Source: Azospirillum lipoferum 4B
GTDB taxonomy: Bacteria > Pseudomonadota > Alphaproteobacteria > Azospirillales > Azospirillaceae
Length of the DNA: 64,000 bases
NCBI RefSeq assembly: GCF_000283655.1
Contig: NC_016623.1
Coordinates: forward strand, 578,501-642,500
Reading direction: 5' to 3'
Shown: piece after piece, positions 15,874 to 24,309 of the stretch
Layout: each line of letters opens with the position of its first letter
Position numbering within the stretch: position 1 is the stretch's first letter
The notes under the pieces: model-generated
What the model was told of the DNA's origin: nothing
Seen by the model: only the letters and a program-made list of their open reading frames with translations
Databases searched by the model: none
Made by a program: the position numbers and the translations under genes

Positions 15874-18198
15874 TCAGGCGATGCGGCGCAGGCGGTAGGA
15901 GCGGCCGCCGGGCGGGCGGGCGCCATATTCGAGGTTCGCGTGTTCGCGGGCGTTGACCATCGACAGCACCGCCCCGCTGACCCGTCCGCCGACCTGCCGC
16001 ACCTGCCTGATGCCGGCGCCGGCGAGGCTGGAGGCGGTGCGCGCCCAGCGCACGACATAGAGGATGCGGTCGGCCAGCGGCGCCAGGATCAGCGCGTCGG
16101 ACACCGACAGCACCGGAGGCGTGTCGAGCACGATCACGTCGTAGCGTTCGGACAGTTCCACCAGCAGCGACAGCATCGCCTGGGAACCGAGGAGGGTCTG
16201 CGGCCGGTCCACGAGCCGGCCGGCGGCGATCACCGCCACCCGGCGGCGCTCGTCGAGATGCAGCACCTGATCCAGCGTGGCGTCGCCGCCCAAGAGGTCG
16301 GTCAGGCCCTTGGGCGGCCGGCCGTTGCCCAGCAGGCGGTGGACGGCGGGCCGGCGGGTGTCGCAATCGACCACCACCACGCGGCGGCCGGCATCGGCCA
16401 GGAAGGCGGACAGCGCCACCGCCAGCGTCGTCTTGCCCTCGCCCGCGACGGAGGAGGTCAGCATGATGACCTCGCCGCCCTTGGCGGTGGCGGTCTCGGC
16501 ACCGGTGCGGACCAGCCGCAGCCGGGCGCATAGCCGCCAGACCGCTTCGGCGAAGTCGCTGCCGCCGGTTTCCGCATAGGGATCGCGCGCGGACTCGGCG
16601 TTCCGGCCCCGCTTGGTCCGCCCCAGCAGCGGCACGATGCCGACCGCCGGCAGGCCCAGCAGAGCCTCCACCTGATGGGAGCTGTAGACGCCGCGCTGGC
16701 CCATGGTGCGCACCAGAGCGATGCCGGTGGCGATGGCGCCGCAGACGACCGCGGCCAGCCCGGCCAGCACCGTCTTGCCCGGCCCGACCGGACCCGTCGG
16801 CACCGAGGATGAGGACACGATGCGCACGTCCGGCGTCATCTCCAGCGCCTGGAGCACCTGCGTCTCCTTCAGCCGGGTGACGGCGCGGCGGTAGTTGTCG
16901 TCGGACGCGTCGGCCTGCCGCTGCAACTCGCGCAGACGGACATCGGCCTGGAGGGTGTCGAAGGATTCGGTGCGCAGGCCTTCCAGCCGGCGGCTGAGGT
17001 CCTGGATTCTGGCGACCTGCTGCTCCACCTCGCCGCGCAGGCCGCGGACCACGCGGTCGACCTCGGTGGCGAGCGAGGCGTTCAGGTCGCGCAGTTCGGC
17101 GGCCGGACGGGTCAGCGCCGGGTGGCGGTCGCCATATTGGGCGCGCAGCTCGGCCAGCTGGGCGCTGAGCGCCGCCTGGCGCTGGCGCAGGCCGGTGATC
17201 AGCGGATCGCCGCCGATGTCGGCGCCGACCAGCGATTCCGGGTCGCCCGGACGCACGGCCTGCAACTGGCGCAGCCGGGCCTGGGCGTTGGCGTGGGCGG
17301 ACCGCGCCTCCGCCAACTGGGCGTTGAGGGCCGACATCTCCTCGTTCACCAGCGGGGCGTCGCGGCCCTTCACCATGCCGGTCTCCGACCGCATCGCCTC
17401 GACCGCGGCGCGGCCGGTGGCGGTCATGTCCTGGCGCAGTTCGTCCAGCCGGCTCTGCAGCCATTCGCTGGCGCGCTGGGTGGCGTTGCGCTTCGCCTCC
17501 ACCTGGATGGCGATATAGGCGTCGGCCACCGCATTGGCGGCTCGGGCGGCCAGCTGCGGATCCTTGGCCTCCACCGTGATGCGGATCGCGCGCGACTGCA
17601 CGCCGGGGCTGATGCGCAGGTTCTTCTGGAAGGCGTCGATCAGGCGGGCGCTTTCCATCTCGGCGGCGTCGCCGGTGGGGGCGGCGGGGCGCGGCGGCGG
17701 CGTCAGCATGGCGGACAGCGGTTCCGGCAGGGCGCCGACCACGTCGATCAGCAGGGCGCGGCCGTCCTCCAGCAGCGGGGTGAGCGGGCCGGGCTTGGCG
17801 GCGGTCGCCGCATATTCCGGTTCCTGGCCCAGGTTCAGCGCCTCCACCACCCGGCGGGCGAGATCGCGGGAGCGCAGGATTTCGACCTCGGTGTTGACGG
17901 TGTCCTGATAGATGCCCATCGGCTCCGACACCGAGGGGATGTTGATGACCCGGTTCGGATGCGGGTCGATCACCACCACGGTGGAGGCGCTGTAGAGCGG
18001 CGTCATCGAGTTGATCAGAAGCACCGCCGGCAGCCACAGGACCGCGGTGATGCCCAGGATCAGCCATTTCTGGCGCCAAAGCGTCTGAGCCAGCCGTTTG
18101 ACGTCGACCTTGTCGGCGCCCGAACCGACCGGCGGTGCGACCAGACCGGAGGCGAAACCGGCCGCGCCGGACGGCAGGCGGTGTTCCGGTGCTTCCAT
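15874..18198 (-). CDS. Wzc-like polysaccharide co-polymerase fused to bacterial tyrosine kinase
   Basis: A 774-residue protein with a Wzz chain-length domain: a first membrane helix at about 46-64, a long coiled-coil periplasmic part at about 200-440, and a second helix at about 475-497. A BY-kinase domain follows, with Walker A SSVAGEGKTT near 582-591, Walker A' VVVVDCDTRRP near 607-617 and Walker B VIVLDTPP near 688-695. The C-terminal tyrosine cluster is short, with Tyr758 and Tyr768 only. Such proteins set chain length and drive export by cyclic autophosphorylation in the inner membrane. No partner phosphatase or Wza-type exporter is present in this window. Confidence 0.92.
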   Translation of the reverse strand: MEAPEHRLPSGAAGFASGLVAPPVGSGADKVDVKRLAQTLWRQKWLILGITAVLWLPAVLLINSMTPLYSASTVVVIDPHPNRVINIPSVSEPMGIYQDTVNTEVEILRSRDLARRVVEALNLGQEPEYAATAAKPGPLTPLLEDGRALLIDVVGALPEPLSAMLTPPPRPAAPTGDAAEMESARLIDAFQKNLRISPGVQSRAIRITVEAKDPQLAARAANAVADAYIAIQVEAKRNATQRASEWLQSRLDELRQDMTATGRAAVEAMRSETGMVKGRDAPLVNEEMSALNAQLAEARSAHANAQARLRQLQAVRPGDPESLVGADIGGDPLITGLRQRQAALSAQLAELRAQYGDRHPALTRPAAELRDLNASLATEVDRVVRGLRGEVEQQVARIQDLSRRLEGLRTESFDTLQADVRLRELQRQADASDDNYRRAVTRLKETQVLQALEMTPDVRIVSSSSVPTGPVGPGKTVLAGLAAVVCGAIATGIALVRTMGQRGVYSSHQVEALLGLPAVGIVPLLGRTKRGRNAESARDPYAETGGSDFAEAVWRLCARLRLVRTGAETATAKGGEVIMLTSSVAGEGKTTLAVALSAFLADAGRRVVVVDCDTRRPAVHRLLGNGRPPKGLTDLLGGDATLDQVLHLDERRRVAVIAAGRLVDRPQTLLGSQAMLSLLVELSERYDVIVLDTPPVLSVSDALILAPLADRILYVVRWARTASSLAGAGIRQVRQVGGRVSGAVLSMVNAREHANLEYGARPPGGRSYRLRRIA

Positions 18199-18264
18199 GG
18201 GCTGAACTCCTCTATCTCGACTGACTGTGCGCGGGTAAGTCCGATGGGTGGATCGGGTGGTGAC

Positions 18265-20409
18265 TCAGCCGACTTCGGCCGGGTCTTTTGCGGTTTTGAC
18301 GGGTGCGGCGTTGGTGGCGGCAATGTCCTGCGCGGCCCCGGACGTGCCGGATGGCCGGTCCGGCGGCGGGAGATGTGCCGTCTTCGCCTCTGCCAGGATG
18401 CGGGCGTAGCGGGCGACGGTGTTGGGGGTGACGTTGACAAGCTTGCCGGTCCCGCCGCCGGCGACGAGCTGGGCGACCTGGAACAGCGCGCGGCCCTTCT
18501 CCAGAACCTCGCCCGGCAGCATCCACAGGATGGAATCGATGTTGGACGCCAGCCATCCCGGCTTGCCGCCGCGGGTCAGCCGGCGTTCGGCGGAGCGGAG
18601 CTGGGCGGTGTTGCGGATGGTGTAGAAGGGCGACCAGCCGTCCCAGTCGCCGGCGGTGAAGGGCAGGGCGACGAAGTCGCCGTCCACCAGCGCCGGCGCG
18701 GCGCTGCCGAAACCGGCCTTGGTCCACATGTAGTCGAAACCGGCGGACCGCACGGCGGCGGCGATGTCGGGCCGGACCGGGCCGGGACGGGCGTCGTCAT
18801 AGGGGCGCCACGCCTCGTAGAAGCGGTCGAGCCGGTAGCGGCGCAGCGCGTTGCCGATCATCCGCCGGGCATCCATCGCCGGGGCGGCGGTTCGGGGGGT
18901 GGCGCGCGGCGCCGCGGCTTCGGTCTCGGCGCTTTCGGCGCTGGCGGCCGGCGTTTCCGACGGGCGCGGGCGGGGGGAGATGCGCAGGACCGGGCGGCCC
19001 TCCTCCCAATGCAGGCGCGGCGTGCGGCCGGGCACCAGGGGGGAGTCGACCAGCGGCCACCAGCCCCGCGGCATCAGGCCGGACGGCAGCATGGTCGCCA
19101 CCTCCGCCCGCGCATCGGTCAGCAGACGGGCCAGTTCGTCCGCCTGCATCTCGCCTTCGGCGCAGACGCCGCGGCCGGTGCTGCCCAGCAGAAGCTCCAC
19201 CCGGCCGAGCACGCCGCCGCGCTCCTCCGGCACCGCCAGCAAAGCGAGGTCGGCGGGGCTGGACTGGGTCAGGCTGTCGACCGTGACCACCAGGCCGCAG
19301 CGCAGGCCGGTCGCCGCCACAAGATCGAGGATGCGCGGGATGCAGTGCAGCTCGCGGATCATGCCCGACCACAGAACCAGGGTGGTCAGCACCCGCCCCT
19401 CATCCGCCCAGCGGCGCAGCGTGGCGTCGTCGGGCTCGTAGTCGGTGAAGGGCTGCGGCGGCTCCTGGATGCGCAGCGGCACCGCGGCGGCGCTGGCGAA
19501 GGGCGGGTCGGGATCGACGATCTGCAGGCCGCGGCCGAGCCGGCCCAGCGCGAAGAAGTCGTGGTCGTCGAACTGCCGGCCATAGACCGGGTCGGCCCCG
19601 GCGCGGATCAGGTCGGCGGCGCGGTCGATCACGTCGGTCTGCGGCCGGCCGTAGAGCGGCAGCAGGCGCTTGGCCGCCGCCAGCGGCAGCTGCGCCGCGA
19701 TCAGGTCCGGGTCGCCCAGCAGGGTGCCGCGTCCCCACTCCGCATGGCGGTGGGCGAGGCCGGCGCTGAAGCTGGCATAGCTTTCGCCGGCGACCTTGCC
19801 CTCGACGGCGTCGAGTCCGCCGGGGAAGTGGCGGGCGCGCACCGGATCGACGCAGTACCCGACGAAGCGCCTCGCGCCCAAGGCTTCCAGCCGCTCGCGC
19901 AGGCCCGCGTCGGCGCTGGCGTCGATGCCCAGGCGCGGTTCGGCCAGCAGGCGCGGGTAGAGGAAGGGGGCAGCGACGATGCCGAGCGGGGTCTGCGGCG
20001 CCATATCCAGCACCGCGACCTCGACGGGCAACGGCTGCCCCAGCAGGCGGAAGGCGGTCTCGTAGAGGGCGGCGGGGTCGGTGCTGCGCAGGGCGCATTC
20101 GCCGCCGGCCTCCACCACCGGCCACAGCGGCGAGGCGGGGTCGCCCAGCGCCACGACGCGGTAGCAGGTGGTCAGCCACAGCGCATGATCCAGGTGCCGG
20201 CCGCCGGCCATCAGGCTGCCGGTGCCGGTCGCCTCGGTGCGGTTGCCGTCCTCCCAGCCGCCGAAATGGCGGCCGCTGCGGCGACCGTCATAGTAGAGGT
20301 CGAAGGCCCAGCCGGCGCGTTCCGCCGCCGCGGCCAGCACCGGCGCCATGGCGACGCGGTGCGGGTCGCCGCCATGGGCAAGGAAGAGGAGCAGGGACGG
20401 TTTCGTCAC
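18265..20409 (-). CDS. Protein of unknown function in the exopolysaccharide operon
   Basis: A 714-residue protein. The GTG start at 20409 overlaps the stop of the upstream fusion gene (GTGA) and has GGAGGGGC upstream; a longer frame exists but lies within the previous gene. There is no signal peptide and no clear membrane segment. The N-terminus (SLLLFLAHGGDPHRVAMAPVLAAAAERAG) resembles a Rossmann-type start as in glycosyltransferases. Around 370-480 a second alpha/beta region appears (LVLWSGMIRELHCIPRILDLV). An Ala/Glu/Pro linker near 540-570 leads to a C-terminal domain of about 140 residues. No family is recognised. The position argues for a cytoplasmic role in making or modifying the repeat unit. 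Confidence 0.75.
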   Translation of the reverse strand: MTKPSLLLFLAHGGDPHRVAMAPVLAAAAERAGWAFDLYYDGRRSGRHFGGWEDGNRTEATGTGSLMAGGRHLDHALWLTTCYRVVALGDPASPLWPVVEAGGECALRSTDPAALYETAFRLLGQPLPVEVAVLDMAPQTPLGIVAAPFLYPRLLAEPRLGIDASADAGLRERLEALGARRFVGYCVDPVRARHFPGGLDAVEGKVAGESYASFSAGLAHRHAEWGRGTLLGDPDLIAAQLPLAAAKRLLPLYGRPQTDVIDRAADLIRAGADPVYGRQFDDHDFFALGRLGRGLQIVDPDPPFASAAAVPLRIQEPPQPFTDYEPDDATLRRWADEGRVLTTLVLWSGMIRELHCIPRILDLVAATGLRCGLVVTVDSLTQSSPADLALLAVPEERGGVLGRVELLLGSTGRGVCAEGEMQADELARLLTDARAEVATMLPSGLMPRGWWPLVDSPLVPGRTPRLHWEEGRPVLRISPRPRPSETPAASAESAETEAAAPRATPRTAAPAMDARRMIGNALRRYRLDRFYEAWRPYDDARPGPVRPDIAAAVRSAGFDYMWTKAGFGSAAPALVDGDFVALPFTAGDWDGWSPFYTIRNTAQLRSAERRLTRGGKPGWLASNIDSILWMLPGEVLEKGRALFQVAQLVAGGGTGKLVNVTPNTVARYARILAEAKTAHLPPPDRPSGTSGAAQDIAATNAAPVKTAKDPAEVG

Positions 20410-22256
20410 GATGCGTGCCCCTCCGGCCCGTTGCCGCCGCGCTTGCACCACCACAAATGCCATTTCGCCACCCCCGGCGGTCCGAAATGGTCGGTCTTCT
20501 GCAGGGTCAGGCCGGTCGCGGCGATGGCCTTGCGCATCTCCGGCGCCCAGTGGTGGCGAACCAGCGCCTTCCATTCCGGCAGGACGCCGTGGCAGCGCAT
20601 GGTCGCCAGCAGCCGGTCCGGCCGCCAGCGGTAGTAGCTGGGATAGGCCACAACCCAGAGCGGGTTGGCATTCGTGGTGTCGCAGGCGATACGACCGCCG
20701 GGCTTGACCACCCGCTGCAGCTCGCGCACGCCGGCCTCCAGGTCGGGCAGGTGGCAGAGCAGATCCATGGCGATGACGAGGTCGAAGCTGTCGTCGGGGA
20801 AGGGCAGCTTGCGGGCGTCGGCCTGCTGCACCGCCAGGGCGGGGAACCGCTCCTTCGCCTCGGCCAGCATCTCGTGCGAGATGTCGACCAGGGTCACGTC
20901 GTGGCGTTCGGCGAAGGGGCCGGTGATGCGGCCATAGCCGCCGCCGACGTCGAGGATGCGCATCCGCGGCGCCCGCTCCAGCTCCGCCGCCACCGCGCGC
21001 CGCTTCTCGTCATAGATGCGGTAGAAGGGGGTGGTCGGATGGTCGGGGCGGAAATGGCGGCGATAGCCGTTGTTGTAGATGCCGGAATTGGCGGCCTGCG
21101 TGCGCTCGGCCTTGGCATGCTCCAGCAGGCTGGCGACCTGTGCGGCCACCCTGTCGACGTCGAAGGCCTTGGCGCGTTCCAGCCCGGCCTTGGCCGCCGC
21201 CTTCAGACCGTCCGGGTCGGCCAGCCGGGCGATCAGCATGTCGCGCAGCGGTTCCGCTTCGCCCGGCGGGACCAGCCAGCCGGAACGGCCGTTCTCGACG
21301 ATCTCGGGGAAGCCGCCGCAGTCGCTGGCGACCACCGGCACGCCCAGCGCCATCGCCTCCACCACCACGAAGCCGAAGCTTTCCCACAGCGACGGCACGA
21401 CGGCCAGCTCCGCCCGCGCCACCACGGCCAGCGCGTCTTCGCGCGGCAGGGCGCCGGTGAAGTGAACGCGGTCGGCGACCGGGGCGACGTCGCGGCGGAA
21501 CTGGTCGATGACGGCGGCGCTCGCCGGGTCCTCGCCGCCGACCATCACCAGATGCAGGTCGGGGTTGGCGGTCAGCACGGCGGGGATGGCGCGGCCGAGG
21601 GCGGCGATGCCCTTGCGCCCTTCCAGGCGACCGAAGAAGGCGATGAAGCGGTCCGGCAGGGAAATGGGCGGCTTGCCGGCCCCGGCGGCCTTCACCGCGG
21701 CGAGGTCGATGCTGTTGGGGATGACCTGGATCAGCTCCGGCGCGATGTGCCAATAGTCGGCGACCCGGCGGGCGATGGCGCGGGTGGAGGCGTAGATCGC
21801 GGCGCTGCGCTTGGTCTGGTCACGCTCCAGCGCGTTCAGCAGGTGGGTGTGCGGGCCCCAGCTCTGGGTGTTGGTGTCCACCACCAGGCCGGTCGGGGTG
21901 GCGAGCCGCGTCACCACCGGGATGGTGCTGAAGCGGGTGAGCCACCAGGCGTCGGCATCGAACTCCGCCGCATGGACCACGTCGGGATTGAAGGAGCGGA
22001 CGGCGTCGGCCAGACGGCGGTTGGTGCGGAAGCGGTCCAGCATCGGCTGGATGCGCGGGCCGGGATCGACGCGCCGGACCGTTACCCCGTCCTCGATCGT
22101 GGTGCCGGCCGCAGGACCGCCGGCCTTCCACGGCGTCACCACCTGAACCGCATGGCCCAGCCGGGTCAGCGCGCGCGCCATCGTCTGGGTGTGGGTGGCG
22201 ATTCCGCCGAGCTTTTCGCCGGGCGGATATTCGGGCGTCAAGAGCGACAGTCGCAT
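20406..22256 (-). CDS. Fused GT4 glycosyltransferase and SAM-dependent methyltransferase
   Basis: A 616-residue protein with two complete domains. Residues 1-~380 are a GT4 glycosyltransferase, with N-terminal RLSLLTPEYPPGEKLGGIATH, FFGRLEGRKG and E-x7-E in ESFGFVVVE at 292-300. Residues ~410-616 are a class I methyltransferase, with motif I ILDVGGGYG at 434-442, VDIS after strand 2, and the PFPDDSFDLVIAMDLLCHLPD acidic/aromatic block. The fusion suggests that one sugar is added and then methylated, or a capping reaction. The ATG at 22256 follows GGAAACCCACC. The stop overlaps the next gene by four bases. Confidence 0.88.
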   Translation of the reverse strand: MRLSLLTPEYPPGEKLGGIATHTQTMARALTRLGHAVQVVTPWKAGGPAAGTTIEDGVTVRRVDPGPRIQPMLDRFRTNRRLADAVRSFNPDVVHAAEFDADAWWLTRFSTIPVVTRLATPTGLVVDTNTQSWGPHTHLLNALERDQTKRSAAIYASTRAIARRVADYWHIAPELIQVIPNSIDLAAVKAAGAGKPPISLPDRFIAFFGRLEGRKGIAALGRAIPAVLTANPDLHLVMVGGEDPASAAVIDQFRRDVAPVADRVHFTGALPREDALAVVARAELAVVPSLWESFGFVVVEAMALGVPVVASDCGGFPEIVENGRSGWLVPPGEAEPLRDMLIARLADPDGLKAAAKAGLERAKAFDVDRVAAQVASLLEHAKAERTQAANSGIYNNGYRRHFRPDHPTTPFYRIYDEKRRAVAAELERAPRMRILDVGGGYGRITGPFAERHDVTLVDISHEMLAEAKERFPALAVQQADARKLPFPDDSFDLVIAMDLLCHLPDLEAGVRELQRVVKPGGRIACDTTNANPLWVVAYPSYYRWRPDRLLATMRCHGVLPEWKALVRHHWAPEMRKAIAATGLTLQKTDHFGPPGVAKWHLWWCKRGGNGPEGHAS

Positions 22257-22308
22257 GGTGGGTTTCCTCGATTGCCGGGTGATTTCCGGGTTCAGGCTTT
22301 TTGTCGGG

Positions 22309-23676
22309 TCATTCTCTGGTATGTCCGGCCGCGGTGGCGGCGGCCGGTGGCGGCTTGTTGAGCAGCTGTCGAGGCAGCGAGGCGAGCAGCGCGGGGTCCG
22401 GCAGGAAGGCCCGCCAGGGCAGCCCGGTCGCCCGCCGGTAGAGCGCCGCCGCGGCGACGAACACCAGCGCATAGGCGACGGTGGACACGACCGCCGCCGC
22501 CAGAATCCCGCCGCTGCGCAGGAACAGCAGCAGGCCGCCCAGCGTGACCGCCATGCCCAGCAGGTTGGCGAGGGTGGCGGTGAAGGGCCGGTTCTCGGCA
22601 TAGAGGCCGTTCAGCAGGATCGACGCCGCGGCATAGAGCACCGCGCCCGGCAGCAGCAGCCGCAGCGGCAGGGCGCTGTCGGCGAAGGAGGGGCCGTAGA
22701 CCAGCCCGATGGCGATGTCGGCGAACAGGAACAGACCGCCCCCCAGCACCCCGCCGACGGCGAAGGTCGCCTGCAGGCTGTTCAGCACCAGATCGCGCCC
22801 CGACCGCCCGCGCCGGGCGGCCGCCGGCATCACCACGGTGGCGAGCGCGCTCGACAGGTTGACGATCAGCCAGGACAGGCTGGTCGCCAGGGCATAGAGC
22901 CCGACCTGCGCCGCCGGCAGGAAGGCCGGGATGATCAGCAGGTCCAGCCGCTGGGTGATGACGCCCCCCACCACGTCGCCGTGGGTGCGCAGCGCATACC
23001 AGGCGGTTGTGCGGCCGAGCGCGAGGTCGGGCCGGCCGACGCCGTGGCGCCGCAGCAGAATCAGCAGGGCCGCGACCAGCACCAGCGTGCTCATCGCCGC
23101 CTGGGCGATCACCGCGGTCTCGACCGTGAACAGGCCGACGGCCCACAGCACGGCATAGGAGACGGCGACCCCGGCCGGCTGGAGGAAGTTCAGCGCGTTG
23201 AAGTTGCGGAAATCCTGGTCGCCCAGGACCAGCCCAAGCATCAGCTCCGACAGAAGCGCCAGTGCGATCATCGGCAGATAGAGGCGGGCCAGCTCCAGCG
23301 TCTCCGGCGGCTGGGCCGCCAGCAGGGTCGGCAGAAGCAGGTGGCCCGTCAGCACGGCCGCCGCGGCGACCGGCAGCAGCATCAGCGTCCAGGTGGACAG
23401 CAGCCGCCCGCCGGCCCTTGGGTCGCGGGACAGCGCATAGGTCACCGCCTTGCCGCAGCCCATGCCGAACAGCCAGCCCAGAAGCTGAGCCGTGGTGAGC
23501 ACCGCGGTCAGCGCCCCCCGGCCGTCCGGCCCCAGCGTGCGGGCGACCAGGACGCCGGTCAGCAGGCCCAGCCCCATTGTGGCGGCGGTGACGAGAATGG
23601 TGGCGACGCCGTCCCGCGCGAAGCTGCGCCGGGCCGGTGCTGCCGCCGCAGCCTGACCGGTGGAACCATTATGCAT
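22309..23676 (-). CDS. Wzx-type polysaccharide flippase
   Basis: A 455-residue membrane protein with about 12-14 hydrophobic segments, matching the MOP/polysaccharide transport superfamily. The N-terminus has LLTGVLVARTLGPDGRG, the characteristic first-loop pattern of Wzx proteins. It would flip lipid-linked repeat units across the inner membrane. It is the first gene of the reverse operon, with a 633-base upstream region that probably holds the operon promoter, and it is followed after 52 bases by the glycosyltransferase-methyltransferase gene. Confidence 0.88.
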   Translation of the reverse strand: MHNGSTGQAAAAAPARRSFARDGVATILVTAATMGLGLLTGVLVARTLGPDGRGALTAVLTTAQLLGWLFGMGCGKAVTYALSRDPRAGGRLLSTWTLMLLPVAAAAVLTGHLLLPTLLAAQPPETLELARLYLPMIALALLSELMLGLVLGDQDFRNFNALNFLQPAGVAVSYAVLWAVGLFTVETAVIAQAAMSTLVLVAALLILLRRHGVGRPDLALGRTTAWYALRTHGDVVGGVITQRLDLLIIPAFLPAAQVGLYALATSLSWLIVNLSSALATVVMPAAARRGRSGRDLVLNSLQATFAVGGVLGGGLFLFADIAIGLVYGPSFADSALPLRLLLPGAVLYAAASILLNGLYAENRPFTATLANLLGMAVTLGGLLLFLRSGGILAAAVVSTVAYALVFVAAAALYRRATGLPWRAFLPDPALLASLPRQLLNKPPPAAATAAGHTRE

Positions 23677-23814
23677 AACGCTCTCACCCCCGTTGCTGTC
23701 CCCTGAAGCGTCGGTCCCGCGTCATCCCGGCGGCGTCGCGGCTCTTGTCCGGGATTCGGCGCCGGCCCCTCCCCTGAGGCTGCGGCGATGGGCTTGTGCG
23801 GTGGACGGTTCATC

Positions 23815-23846
23815 CCTTTCGGTGGCCCGGCCTTTCGGTGGCCCGG
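23815..23846. repeat. 16-bp tandem repeat, two copies
   Basis: CCTTTCGGTGGCCCGG occurs at 23815-23830 and again, identical and directly adjacent, at 23831-23846. It lies 140-170 bases upstream of the wzx start. Confidence 0.8.
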
Positions 23847-24103
23847 ATATTCAGTCACGGAACCGGACAGGCCGGTTCCCGCGTGAAGATTGCTGGCAGA
23901 GCTAACAAAACTTCCGTTGATCTCGATTGTTTTCTCGTGAAGAAACAAACTCACTTCGACAGCGTTATTCAGTCTTGAGCGGGTTTGTTCTTTCGCATTT
24001 GCACACCGAACGGTAGTGGGAGACCGCGGCGGCGGTCAACGCCGCTTTCGGAACTGTTCTTCCAACACACCGCAGGAGTATTTTTTATTGGACGTCCGTT
24101 GGT

Positions 24104-24140
24104 GAATCTTTCGGATCCCGACGAATCTTTCGGATCCCGA
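24104..24140. repeat. 18-bp direct repeat, two copies, 19-base period
   Basis: GAATCTTTCGGATCCCGA occurs at 24104-24121 and again, identical, at 24123-24140, one base apart. The copies lie about 430 bases upstream of wzx. Nearly two helical turns separate equivalent positions, which would suit paired regulator sites. Confidence 0.8.
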
Positions 24141-24309
24141 TTATCGAGAACACCAATTTCAAAGCGGTGGGATTACCCCGGTCATGCGCCGGCTGCGCAC
24201 CGCCGGTGACGCAAGCGCGCCACCGCGCTCCGCCCCCAGGGGTGGCAGGCGGTGAAATGGAACCTTCGATCCATGTCCGAAGTGTCGACGGGCAAAAACG
24301 GGCGGACGG

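Larger units (their letters stand above)
23677..24309. other. Long intergenic region upstream of the polysaccharide operon
   Basis: No gene is seen. The stretch from about 23880 to 24160 is far more AT-rich than its surroundings and is the likely promoter and control region for the wzx-led operon. It contains two separate two-copy tandem repeats (23815-23846 and 24104-24140). It also has an imperfect inverted repeat of 11-base arms, AAGAAACAAAC at 23939-23949 against GTTTGTTCTTT at 23982-23992. Confidence 0.55.

Noticed and set aside
17122-20634. 1,170-codon forward open frame across the kinase and the unknown polysaccharide gene
   Set aside because: It crosses two real reverse genes and their gap. 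No domain is recognisable and no start signal is seen.
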